Shown: piece after piece, positions 45,198 to 54,160 of the stretch
How the letters are laid out: each line of letters starts with the position of its first letter
Position numbering within the stretch: position 1 is the first letter of the stretch
DNA from: Burkholderiaceae bacterium
GTDB taxonomy: Bacteria > Pseudomonadota > Gammaproteobacteria > Burkholderiales > Burkholderiaceae_C
Length of the DNA stretch: 64,000 nucleotides
Assembly: GCA_030123545.1 (NCBI GenBank)
Contig: CP126124.1
Span: 3,286,001 to 3,350,000, forward strand
Reading direction: 5' to 3'
Notes under the pieces: model-generated
Told to the model about the DNA's origin: nothing
Seen by the model: only the letters and a program-made list of their open reading frames with translations
Database searches by the model: none
Program-made: the position numbers and the translations under genes

Positions 45198-46352
45198 CTA
45201 TGGCTCCGCAGCCAAATCGCCCACGTAGCGCCGGTAGCTGAACACGCGGCCGCGCTGGCGGTGGGTCAACTCGGTGACGATGCCGACGCGCTCGAGGTGC
45301 GCGAGCGACCTGTTGACCGTGGCCGCGGTCAGCCCCGTGACCGTAACCAGGGCTGCCGAGGTGGCGATCGGCTGGCGCTGCAAGGCCTGGTGCAGCGCCA
45401 GCGCCGAACCGGCGGCGCGTCCGAGGCCGGCAATGCGCTCACGGTCGTCGTTGACCAGCGCCAGTAGCGCATTCGCGGTGGCGACCGCGTGCGCCGCGCT
45501 CACCTCGATGCCCTCGGCAAAGAAATCGAGCCAGCGCTCCCAGTCGCCGGAACGTCGCACGCCATTCAAAAGGTCGTAGTAAAGCGCGCGGTGGGTCTTG
45601 AAAAACAGGCTCGGATACAGCATCGGCGCACGCAGCACCCCGTCAGCCACCAGTTGCAGCACGATCAAGAGCCGCCCAAGCCGGCCGTTGCCGTCGAGGA
45701 AAGGGTGGATGGTTTCGAACTGTACGTGGGCCAGCGCCGCCTTGATCAGCGGCGGCGTCGGCTCCGGCTGGTCGTTGAGGAAATGCTCGAACGATCGCAG
45801 ACACTGCGCCAGTGCATTCGCGGGCGGCGGCACGAATGCGGCATTGCCTGGCCGCGTGCCACCGATCCACACCTGCGAGCGCCTGACCTCGCCGGGTGTC
45901 TTGCCACGCCCGCCCGGATGCGCGAGCAGTGCCTCGTGCATGCCGCGGAGCAAGCGCATCGACAGCGGCAACCCGTCGCGCAGCGCTTCGAGCCCGTGCT
46001 CCAGCGCCGCCACACAGCGGCTTACCTCGCGCGCGTCTTCCACCGGCACGCCGGGCTGTTCGTCGATCTCGTACAGCAGCAGGTCGGCCAGCGAAGACTG
46101 CGTACCCTCGATCTGCGACGAAAGCACCGCCTCCTTGCGCACGAAGCTGTAGAGCACCAATGCCGCGTTGGGCAGATGCGCGGCCAGCGCGTCGAGCCGG
46201 CCGAGCGCCACCAGCGCGTCGTCGAAGCGGCGCCGCAAGGCGGGCGACCAGACGACCGCGGGCTCGGGCGGCAGCGGCGCCGGCACGAAGGCCCGGAACC
46301 GCTCGCCGGCCATGGCGACTTCGACGTAGCTGCCTGGTGGCGGTCTGCGCAT
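45198..46352 (-). CDS. Fic family protein with intramolecular inhibitory motif
   Basis: Fic proteins usually transfer AMP from ATP to hydroxyl groups of target proteins. The 384-residue protein has an N-terminal Fic_N domain, the core motif HPFLDGNGRLGR with catalytic His216, and a C-terminal winged-helix region (about 300-384). The segment S78-SQI-EG (Ser78, Glu82, Gly83) fits the inhibitory motif [S/T]xxxE[G/N] placed upstream of the Fic core, as in class II self-inhibited Fic proteins. No separate antitoxin gene is seen. It has its own promoter with a palindrome directly upstream. Confidence 0.93.
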   Translation of the reverse strand: MRRPPPGSYVEVAMAGERFRAFVPAPLPPEPAVVWSPALRRRFDDALVALGRLDALAAHLPNAALVLYSFVRKEAVLSSQIEGTQSSLADLLLYEIDEQPGVPVEDAREVSRCVAALEHGLEALRDGLPLSMRLLRGMHEALLAHPGGRGKTPGEVRRSQVWIGGTRPGNAAFVPPPANALAQCLRSFEHFLNDQPEPTPPLIKAALAHVQFETIHPFLDGNGRLGRLLIVLQLVADGVLRAPMLYPSLFFKTHRALYYDLLNGVRRSGDWERWLDFFAEGIEVSAAHAVATANALLALVNDDRERIAGLGRAAGSALALHQALQRQPIATSAALVTVTGLTAATVNRSLAHLERVGIVTELTHRQRGRVFSYRRYVGDLAAEP

Positions 46353-46361
46353 CGGCGGGAA

Positions 46362-46390
46362 CCTAAATCAACGACAGCCGTTATTTTAGG
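46362..46390 (-). promoter_or_regulatory. Inverted repeat in the fic promoter, candidate operator
   Basis: CCTAAA (46362-46367) and TTTAGG (46385-46390) form a perfect inverted repeat. On the minus strand the second arm overlaps a -10 box TAAAAT (46383-46388) that follows TTGATT (46407-46412) with an 18-base spacer. The start codon of fic is about 10 bases beyond the other arm. Confidence 0.5.
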
Positions 46391-46462
46391 ATGAGGCAAT
46401 AAGTTAAATCAATGCGCGGGCTTGTTTGAAGCCGGACAGCAGTCGGTGGGCGGCAAAGCCGT

Positions 46463-46588
46463 GCAACCGACCGTCTCTCAGATGAGGACCTGATCAAAAC
46501 CGATCCCTTCTTCATCGCGGGCTTGCGCCGGAGCTACGAGATCTTCCATTGGTCGAAGGCGAACGCCGAGCGCAAGGTTCTCATTTGA
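46463..46588 (+). pseudogene. Orphan C-terminal protein fragment of unknown family
   Basis: An open frame ends at TGA 46586-46588 and reads DEDLIKTDPFFIAGLRRSYEIF followed by HWSKANAERKVLI. The composition (hydrophobic/charged alternation, no Pro/Ala/Arg excess) looks like real protein, but no start codon and no gene body precede it; the DNA to the left belongs to the fic upstream region. I do not recognise the family. I read it as the remaining end of a deleted gene. Confidence 0.35.
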
Positions 46589-46630
46589 CGCCCAACCGTC
46601 AGACGAGTCTTGGTGTTAGCCTTCACGACC

Positions 46631-46910
46631 ATGAGCCACATTTGCGAACGCCTAGTCGGCGCTGTGCACTATCTGCAGCGAAACGGTCTCACAAACGCTC
46701 GATGCGATGGGTTTGTCGGTATCGGATGCTGTGCGGTTGTTTCTGCACCGGGTCGTAGCGGAGCAAGCGTTTCCGCTCGAACTCAATGTGCCCAATACCG
46801 AAACCCGCGCTGCAATCGCCGAGTCTCGTGCGATGATGGCGGCGCGCAAAGCGCGCTTCAACTCCGCACAGGCCTTGTTCGATGATCTCGAGAAGGCCGG
46901 CCACAAGTAA
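46631..46910 (+). pseudogene. RelB/DinJ-type antitoxin, probably frameshifted
   Basis: The intact part (from ATG 46707, 67 residues) reads MGLSVSDAVRLFLHRVVAEQAFPLELNVPN, the ribbon-helix-helix signature of DinJ antitoxins, and ends AQALFDDLEKAGHK. The N-terminal strand that normally binds DNA is missing from this frame. An ATG at 46631 begins MSHICERL in a different phase (distance 76 bases), as expected if one base was gained or lost. Upstream in the 46707 frame a TAG blocks extension. It overlaps the remains of a YafQ-like toxin, so the pair looks decayed. Confidence 0.7.
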
Positions 46911-47050
46911 GCGCGCCAGCCTTCCCAGGACGACCGACTACACCCGGACGTTCCGCAAGGAATGGGAGCGCCTGTCGCATTCGGGCCGCTACGACATGAA
47001 GCGGCTCAAGGAGGTGATGCTGCTTCTCTGCGTTGCCACCGATGAACCAA
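46909..47050 (+). pseudogene. YafQ/RelE-type toxin, truncated
   Basis: The frame overlapping the antitoxin end encodes RTTDYTRTFRKEWERLSHSGRYDM followed by KRLKEVMLLL, which matches the N-terminal half of YafQ-like mRNA interferases. Similarity fades after CVATDEPS, and the DNA changes into the arfB gene. The C-terminal half, with the histidines and Phe/Tyr needed for RNA cleavage, is absent, so no active toxin is expected. Confidence 0.7.
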
Positions 47051-47072
47051 GTGCCGGCTCATCTCGTCCACC

Positions 47073-47471
47073 ATGTCTTGTCCCGTTCATCCTCACGAAG
47101 TCGAGTTCAGCGCCATCCGCTCGCAGGGGCCGGGCGGGCAGAACGTCAACAAGGTATCGAGCGCCGTTCATTTGCGCTTCGACATTCACCGGTCTTCACT
47201 GCCGCAAACGGTTAAGAACAAGCTGCTGCGCTTGCCCGATCAGCGCGTGACGAAAGACGGCGTGATCGTCATCAAGGCGCAGTCCTCGCGCAGTCGCGAT
47301 CGGAACAAGGCCGAGGCACTGGCGCGCCTCGAAGAACTCATCGCTGAAGCGGCGTTCGTGCTGCCGCCACGCCGGCCGACCAAGCCGACCTATGCCTCCA
47401 GGCAGCGGCGCCTGGAGAGCAAGTCTCTTCGCTCCGGCATCAAATCCGGTCGCGGCAAGGTGGTGATCTGA
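47073..47471 (+). CDS. arfB: Peptidyl-tRNA hydrolase ArfB (ribosome rescue)
   Basis: ArfB (YaeJ) enters stalled ribosomes lacking a stop codon and hydrolyses the peptidyl-tRNA. The 132-residue protein has the GGQ motif at residues 21-23 in IRSQGPGGQNVNKVSSAVHL, followed by the RF-1-like domain. It ends with a basic tail (about 98-132, rich in Lys/Arg) that fills the empty mRNA channel. It stands directly behind the toxin remnant; the replacement of the toxin 3' half by this gene suggests a deletion or insertion junction near 47050. Confidence 0.95.
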   Translation: MSCPVHPHEVEFSAIRSQGPGGQNVNKVSSAVHLRFDIHRSSLPQTVKNKLLRLPDQRVTKDGVIVIKAQSSRSRDRNKAEALARLEELIAEAAFVLPPRRPTKPTYASRQRRLESKSLRSGIKSGRGKVVI

Positions 47472-47523
47472 GCACCGGCGTTGCAGCCGGCACGCAAGCG
47501 CGCTCGAACAACCGGGCCCCGCG

Positions 47524-48024
47524 CTATTCAGCGCGGGCATCGGCTCCGTGTTCAGAGAGTTGGGCGCCGAACCAGCGATGCACGGCGGTGATCAATTTGA
47601 TGTCATTCGTGCGGAACCTGATTTCAGCCCCGTTGGGGAGTGCGCCGTAAGTGATCTGCATGTGTGGAGCACCTGCTTCCATTTCGCGCAGGCCCGGCAT
47701 GCCGTGCCCGTGCAGGTGCGCAGGGTCCGCGAAGTCGCCTTTCCGGAACGCTGCGGCCTCCATGCTCAGATGCTGCTGGATCATGTGCACCTGCTGCGGA
47801 TCAGGCGCGTCGCCGCGCATGATGACCTGCTGCGTGCCGCCATCTTCTGTCATCCGGAAGATGTGGACGGTCTTGCCGAGATCGAACGGCATCACTTCAT
47901 GAGCGTGTCCGTGCACGTGCTCTTGCACGGTTTGAGCCGGGACTGCGGCGGACAACGCGAACAGGAATGCGGCTGCAACGAGCCGCGGCCCGCGACCAGG
48001 GATTGGGGCGATAGATGTGTTCAT
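47524..48024 (-). CDS. Histidine-rich periplasmic protein of unknown function
   Basis: From ATG 48024 the protein has 166 residues. A signal peptide (about 1-31, RLVAAAFLFALSAAVPAQT) is followed by EHVHGHAHEVMPFDLGKTVHIFRMTEDGG and, later, DPAHLHGHGMPGLREME. These are His clusters that could bind metal ions. The C-terminal part (MQITYGALPNGAEIRFRTNDIKLITAVHRWFGAQLSEHG) is conserved-looking. I recall related proteins carrying doubtful automatic names, and no function is established. It is divergent from a Crp/Fnr-type regulator with a palindrome between them. Confidence 0.75.
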   Translation of the reverse strand: MNTSIAPIPGRGPRLVAAAFLFALSAAVPAQTVQEHVHGHAHEVMPFDLGKTVHIFRMTEDGGTQQVIMRGDAPDPQQVHMIQQHLSMEAAAFRKGDFADPAHLHGHGMPGLREMEAGAPHMQITYGALPNGAEIRFRTNDIKLITAVHRWFGAQLSEHGADARAE

Positions 48025-48057
48025 CCGGCCAGCATAGGCGTGCAGGTCCAAATAGGA

Positions 48058-48073
48058 CATGATTGCGATCATG
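48058..48073. promoter_or_regulatory. Crp/Fnr-type palindrome between the divergent genes
   Basis: CATGAT-TGCG-ATCATG is a perfect 6+6 inverted repeat with a 4-base centre, close in form to the FNR site TTGAT-N4-ATCAA. It lies 34 bases upstream of the histidine-rich gene and overlaps the first possible ATG (48059) of the regulator gene. Confidence 0.6.
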
Positions 48074-48619
48074 TCGACCATGATCCAACGCCTGCTGAGC
48101 ATGGCGGACGCGCAAGTGCAAATCGGCCCTGGGCAGGCCCTGTTCGTGACGGGAGCTCCGGTCAGGAGCATTTACGTGGTTCTGGAAGGCTCAGTCCGCC
48201 TCGTGCGCCACCAGGCGAGCGGGGCTGCGTTGGTGCTCCAGAGAGCAGAGGCGAACCAACTTCTTGCCGAGGCCTCGTTGTTCGCGTCCCGCTACCATTG
48301 CGACGCAGTGGCGGAGCACGGTGCCCGGCTGGCGCGCATCCCGAAGACCGGGATCCTCGACGCGCAACGCAAGGATGCCGCCTGGCTGGCGGATCTTGCT
48401 GCGCATCTGGCTGGCGAAGTCCAGTGCGCGCGCGCCCGAGCGGAGCTCCTTTCCCTGCGCACCGTTCGCGAGCGCGTGGCTGCGTGGACGACACTGCACG
48501 GTGAATTTCCTGCACGAGGCCACTGGATCGAAGTCGCCCAGGAAATCGGCGTAACGCCGGAAGCGCTGTACCGGGAGTTGGCGCGCGCAGGCAGGCAACA
48601 AGAGCAATCCCCCGAATGA
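48071..48619 (+). CDS. Crp/Fnr family transcriptional regulator
   Basis: The protein has about 182 residues with a cyclic-nucleotide-binding-type beta barrel (VQIGPGQALFVTGAPVRSIYVVLEGSVRLVRHQ, about 15-50) and a C-terminal helix-turn-helix (HWIEVAQEIGVTPEALYRELARAG, about 150-173). The four cysteines of FNR are absent. Possible starts are ATG 48059, 48071 and 48080; a palindromic operator covers 48058-48073, so one of the later starts seems more likely. It overlaps the next gene by 4 bases. Confidence 0.85.
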   Translation: MSTMIQRLLSMADAQVQIGPGQALFVTGAPVRSIYVVLEGSVRLVRHQASGAALVLQRAEANQLLAEASLFASRYHCDAVAEHGARLARIPKTGILDAQRKDAAWLADLAAHLAGEVQCARARAELLSLRTVRERVAAWTTLHGEFPARGHWIEVAQEIGVTPEALYRELARAGRQQEQSPE

Positions 48620-48882
48620 CCACCCATCGCCCCCGCTCTCCTAAACCCGCCGACTCGATCGTGATCACCGTACGGGCAAAGCCGCGCTCATCCGTCAGCG
48701 CGCTGGAGCCCGCGCCGTCCGGCACTTGGGTTGCGCGGCTGCGCGCATCACCGGTCGACCGCGAGGCCAATGACGAGCTCGTCGCGCTGGTGGCGAAGCA
48801 TTTCGGGTGCACCCATTCGCGCGTCGCCATCGTCTCGGGCGCCAGCGCGCGGCTGAAGCTGGTGAGAATCGCGGGCGGGTGA
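48616..48882 (+). CDS. DUF167/YggU family protein
   Basis: The 88-residue protein has the YggU pattern: VITVRAKPRSSVSALEP, then GTWVARLRASPVDREANDELVALVAKHFGCTHSRVAIVSGASARLKLVRI. In the usual members the loop reads PVDGKANxxL. The structure is known as a small alpha/beta fold; the function is not. It overlaps the regulator gene by 4 bases. Confidence 0.9.
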   Translation: MTTHRPRSPKPADSIVITVRAKPRSSVSALEPAPSGTWVARLRASPVDREANDELVALVAKHFGCTHSRVAIVSGASARLKLVRIAGG

Positions 48883-48992
48883 AACGCAAAGGATTGCGCT
48901 GCCGGTCGTCGTGATCACCCCGACGGCATCGCCGCCACGGCAGCTTGACGGCGGCGCGGCCCGGAGGCTCGCAAACGACTACCATCCTGCCC

Positions 48993-49388
48993 ATGCCGAG
49001 CGCCGTCGTCGCCATCCGGACCACCTACACGCCCGAGGTGGAAGGTCAAATCCTTGAATCGGTCCACTCCGCCATCGTCCAGGCGTTCAAGGTGTCGCCC
49101 GTCCACAGAAACGTCACGCTGGTCGTTCACGAACCGCATCGCTTTCTGGGGCGCACCGATTGCCCCGCGCCGGAGCGGTTGACCAATATCGACATCTTCG
49201 TGCTGCCGGGGCGATCGCTTGAATCGAAGCGCCTGCTCTACCAGTTGCTGGTCAGCCGCCTGGAAGTGCTGGGAATACCGGGCCCCTGCGTCCTCATCCG
49301 GCTCCACGAGCTGCCGCCCGAGAACATTGGTGTCAGGGGCGGGTTTCCGGTCTGCGATGTTGAGTTGGGCTATCCGGTGAATGTGTAG
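48993..49388 (+). CDS. Tautomerase-superfamily protein
   Basis: From ATG 48993 the 131-residue product begins MPSAVVAIRTTYTPEVEGQILESVHSAIVQAFKVSP, so Pro2 becomes the N-terminal catalytic proline after removal of Met, as in the 4-oxalocrotonate tautomerase superfamily. A second similar half (IDIFVLPGRSLESKRLLYQLLVSRLEVLGIP) suggests a fused two-domain form, consistent with the length being about twice that of 4-OT. The substrate is unknown. The 16 codons of open frame upstream would bury Pro2 and are rejected. Confidence 0.82.
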   Translation: MPSAVVAIRTTYTPEVEGQILESVHSAIVQAFKVSPVHRNVTLVVHEPHRFLGRTDCPAPERLTNIDIFVLPGRSLESKRLLYQLLVSRLEVLGIPGPCVLIRLHELPPENIGVRGGFPVCDVELGYPVNV

Positions 49389-49431
49389 GAACGCGGCACT
49401 GCCGACAGCGCCACGTGTCCCATCTCAACCT

Positions 49432-49449
49432 TCCCCATAGGGGGAAGGA
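49432..49449. repeat. Inverted repeat between convergent tautomerase and ettA genes
   Basis: CCTTCCCC and GGGGAAGG face each other across two or three bases. No T-run follows on either strand, so it is a possible bidirectional stop of modest strength. Confidence 0.35.
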
Positions 49450-49453
49450 GTCA

Positions 49454-51115
<1,662 letters not shown>

Positions 51116-51460
51116 CGCTGGATCCTCTGGAATGGAAGGTTCTGACCCGACAGATGCCGGCCACAGCAATGCCGGGCGACGCGGCGGCGCCGTCAGGCCC
51201 GCTTCGGCCCGGAACGCCGGAGTCATCGGGAAAAATGGCCTGGATCCGCAGCGCGGACACCGGGCGAAAAGCAGGGATTATCCCAGCATGCGACAATACG
51301 CCCTGTTGCGGACCTCCAGTTGCCCGCAACGCCAGCAAGCTGCTGGGGCCCGGCCATCGCGTTCGGCGCCCATTCTTTTGAAATCCATCTGCCTTTGACT
51401 GGTTCGGCTGCCCCGCAGCCGTGACAGGCCGATACCCTAGCGCCGCGTTTTCGGCGCCCC
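51116..51460. other. Divergent intergenic region ettA-rhlE, no gene seen
   Basis: These 345 bases separate the divergent ettA and rhlE genes. I find no protein-like frame, RNA gene or convincing promoter pair. A TTGACT occurs at 51396-51401 without a matching -10 box, and GGCGCC-type short palindromes lie just before rhlE (GCGCCGCGTTTTCGGCGCC at about 51440-51458). Confidence 0.5.
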
Positions 51461-53134
51461 ATGATGACATTCGACGATCTGAACCTGGCTCCGGCCATCG
51501 TCCGTGCCGTGCGCGAGCACGGCTACGAGAACCCCACCCCCATTCAAGCGCAGGCGATTCCGCTGGTGCTCGCCGGCCAGGATCTGCTCGGTGGCGCGCA
51601 GACCGGCACCGGCAAGACCGCGGCCTTCGTGCTGCCGATGCTGCAGCGGCTGAGCGATGCGCCGGCACCCGAGGCCCGCCGCCGCGCGGTGCGCGCGCTG
51701 GTGCTCACCCCGACGCGCGAACTCGCGGCGCAGGTCGAGGAATCGATCCGCACCTACGGCAAGCACATGCCGCTCAAATCCACCGTGATCTTCGGCGGCG
51801 TTGGCCAGACGCCGCAGATCGAAAAACTCGAGCGCGGCGTCGACATCCTGGTCGCGACGCCCGGGCGCCTGCTCGACCTGCACCAGCAGGGCGCGCTGAA
51901 CCTGAGCCAGGTGCAGATCCTGGTGCTCGACGAAGCCGACCGCATGCTCGACATGGGCTTCATCCACGACGTGAAGAAGGTGCTGGCGCTGCTGCCCGCG
52001 TCGAAGCAGAGTCTGCTGTTCTCGGCCACCTTCAGCGACGAGATCCGCGAGCTCGCGAACGGGCTGCTGAAGAACCCGCAGAGCGTGCAGGTCACGCCGC
52101 GCAACACCACGGTGCAACGGATCGCGCAGCTGATCCACCCGGTGGGCCGCGGCAAGAAAAAGCAGGTGCTGCTGCACATCATCCAGCAGCAGAACTGGAG
52201 CCAGGTGCTGGTGTTCACCCGCACCAAATTCGGCGCGAACAACGTCGCCGAATACCTCGCGAAGAACGGCGTGAGCGCATTGGCGCTGCACGGCAACAAG
52301 AGCCAGGGCGCGCGCACCCAGGCTTTGAGCGGCTTCAAGACCGGCGACATCCGTGCGCTCGTCGCGACCGATATCGCGGCGCGCGGCATCGACATCGACG
52401 ACCTGCCGCACGTGGTGAACTACGAAATCCCGAACGTGCCCGAAGACTACGTGCACCGCATCGGCCGTACCGGACGCGCCGGCCGCGAGGGCCATGCGGT
52501 AAGCCTGGTCTGCATGGACGAGGAAGGCTTCATGATGGAGATCGAGCGCTTCACGAAGCGCGAGATCCCGGTGCAGATCATCGACGGCTTCGGCCCCGAG
52601 CCCGGCGAGCACGCGGAACCGATCGCGATGGGCCGCCAGACGATCTGGGGCGGCGCCGGCAGGCCGCCGAGCCGCGAGGTCATGCAGGCCGCGGCCAAGG
52701 CGGCGCGCAGCGAGATGATGCAGCGCATTCGCGACGGCCGCGCCGCGCGCGGCGAGCCGGCGCGCTCCAACGGCCGCGGCGCGCAGCAGACGAACCCGTC
52801 CCGAACGGGCCAGAGCGCACCGCGCGGCAACGCTGCGCACAATGCCACGCACAATGGCGCCGGCCGTGCCGACGCGCACCACGCCGGCGGAGCCGGCGGC
52901 GGGCAGCACGGCGCGCGGGGTGCGCGCCAGCCCGATCCGATGCGCACCAGCGTGGACAGCATGGCCGAGCGCGGCCGACGGGGTTTTGGCGGCTTCGGCG
53001 GCGGGCAGCGAAACGGAGGCGGATATGGCGCAACAGGCAACCGAGCGAACGGGCGGAACGGGTCGCAGGGCGCTGCTGGCCGGGGCGACCGGTCTGGTCG
53101 GCCGCGAGGTGCTCGCGGCGCTGCTGGCCGATAA
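51461..53134 (+). CDS. rhlE: DEAD-box RNA helicase, RhlE type
   Basis: The 557-residue protein has the helicase core: Q motif (NPTPIQAQAIP), motif I AQTGTGKTA, Ia TPTRELAAQ, motif II VLDEADRMLD, motif III SATFS and motif VI HRIGRTGR, followed by a disordered tail after about 385. The tail is rich in Gly, Arg, Asn and Ala with short QNG- and RG-type repeats, as in RNA-binding tails of RhlE proteins. Family members act in ribosome assembly and RNA decay. The last 110 bases overlap the next gene in another frame. Confidence 0.95.
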   Translation: MMTFDDLNLAPAIVRAVREHGYENPTPIQAQAIPLVLAGQDLLGGAQTGTGKTAAFVLPMLQRLSDAPAPEARRRAVRALVLTPTRELAAQVEESIRTYGKHMPLKSTVIFGGVGQTPQIEKLERGVDILVATPGRLLDLHQQGALNLSQVQILVLDEADRMLDMGFIHDVKKVLALLPASKQSLLFSATFSDEIRELANGLLKNPQSVQVTPRNTTVQRIAQLIHPVGRGKKKQVLLHIIQQQNWSQVLVFTRTKFGANNVAEYLAKNGVSALALHGNKSQGARTQALSGFKTGDIRALVATDIAARGIDIDDLPHVVNYEIPNVPEDYVHRIGRTGRAGREGHAVSLVCMDEEGFMMEIERFTKREIPVQIIDGFGPEPGEHAEPIAMGRQTIWGGAGRPPSREVMQAAAKAARSEMMQRIRDGRAARGEPARSNGRGAQQTNPSRTGQSAPRGNAAHNATHNGAGRADAHHAGGAGGGQHGARGARQPDPMRTSVDSMAERGRRGFGGFGGGQRNGGGYGATGNRANGRNGSQGAAGRGDRSGRPRGARGAAGR

Positions 53135-53705
53135 CGAGTACACGCAGGTCGTCTGCATCGGCCGGCGCGCGCCACAGGTCTCGCACGCGAAGCTTGCCTG
53201 CCTGACCGTCGATTTCTCGGCGCTGCCGCTGCTGCCGGCGATCGACGACTGCTATATCGCGCTCGGCACCACGATCAAGGTGGCCGGCAGCCAGGCCGCG
53301 TTCCGCGCCGTCGATTTCGACGCCGTCGTCGCGGTAGCCAAGGCGGCACTTGCGTCGGGCGCTACGAAATTGGGAGTAGTCAGCGCGATGGGCGCGGCCG
53401 CGCGCTCGACCGTGTTCTACAACCGCGTGAAGGGCGAGATGGAACAGGCAGTGTCGGTGCTGGGTTACGAGAGCATCGTGATCGTGCGTCCGTCGTTCCT
53501 GCTCGGCGACCACGGCGAACTCGGCCAGCCGCCGCGCTTCGCCGAGCGCTCGGTGCAGGCGGCGCTGCGGCTGCTCGATCCGCTGATCCCGGTCAACTAC
53601 AAGGCGGTGCACCCGCAGCAGATCGCGCGGCTGCTGGTTGCGTCGGTCAAGGCGGCGGCGCCCGGCGTGCAGCGGCTGTCGTCGGGCAAGGCGCGCTCGT
53701 TCTGA
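53025..53705 (+). CDS. NAD(P)-binding Rossmann-fold protein (nucleoside-diphosphate-sugar epimerase-like)
   Basis: The 226-residue protein begins MAQQATERTGGTGRRALLAGATGLVGREVLAALL; the GATGLVG loop binds NAD(P). It continues with YIALGTTIKVAGSQAAFRAVDFDAVVAVAKAAL, VVSAMGAAARSTVFYNRVKGEME and IVRPSFLLGDHGE. This is the short atypical SDR group related to oxidoreductases such as YbjT/HTATIP2. The reaction is unknown. The conserved start requires that the gene overlap the rhlE frame by at least about 70 bases. Confidence 0.82.
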   Translation: MAQQATERTGGTGRRALLAGATGLVGREVLAALLADNEYTQVVCIGRRAPQVSHAKLACLTVDFSALPLLPAIDDCYIALGTTIKVAGSQAAFRAVDFDAVVAVAKAALASGATKLGVVSAMGAAARSTVFYNRVKGEMEQAVSVLGYESIVIVRPSFLLGDHGELGQPPRFAERSVQAALRLLDPLIPVNYKAVHPQQIARLLVASVKAAAPGVQRLSSGKARSF

Positions 53706-53720
53706 GCGGCCGGTCGCCGG

Positions 53721-54104
53721 TCAATCGCGCAGAAACAGCGTCACCAACGGGTCCGGCCCGAGCTGGCGGCTGCAATGCCCGTGCCGCGTCGCATCGAACA
53801 CCGCGCCCGCGGGCAACAGGTCGGCCGAATGGAAATGCTCGCCGGGATGAAACTGGCGCGCGCTGCCGTCCTGCAGCCCGATCTCCATCACGCCACCGAG
53901 AATGAACACCCACTGCGCCGCGCCGGTGCAGTGAAACGTGCTGGCGAAGCCGACCGGGCTCATCCGCAGCTGGTAGCCGCCCGAAGCGAACAGGCGCGAC
54001 AGCATGGCTTGCGGCGTGCCTTCGTCAAGAGCGACGATCTCGTCGCGGAATTTGGCGCAGCCGTCGCTGTCGGTGTAGAGAACGACCTTGGTGAACTGGG
54101 TCAT
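53721..54104 (-). CDS. Cupin-domain protein
   Basis: The small 127-residue protein has a single cupin barrel: TFHCTGAAQWVFILGGVMEIGLQDG and FHPGEHFHSADLLP, with His residues where cupins bind a metal. Substrate and role are unknown. It is convergent with the preceding oxidoreductase gene and divergent from the SDR gene 56 bases away. Confidence 0.8.
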   Translation of the reverse strand: MTQFTKVVLYTDSDGCAKFRDEIVALDEGTPQAMLSRLFASGGYQLRMSPVGFASTFHCTGAAQWVFILGGVMEIGLQDGSARQFHPGEHFHSADLLPAGAVFDATRHGHCSRQLGPDPLVTLFLRD

Positions 54105-54160
54105 GGTGCATCGCAGTGTACGGTGCAGCGCTGGAACGCCGTCATCGCTACCATCGGACC

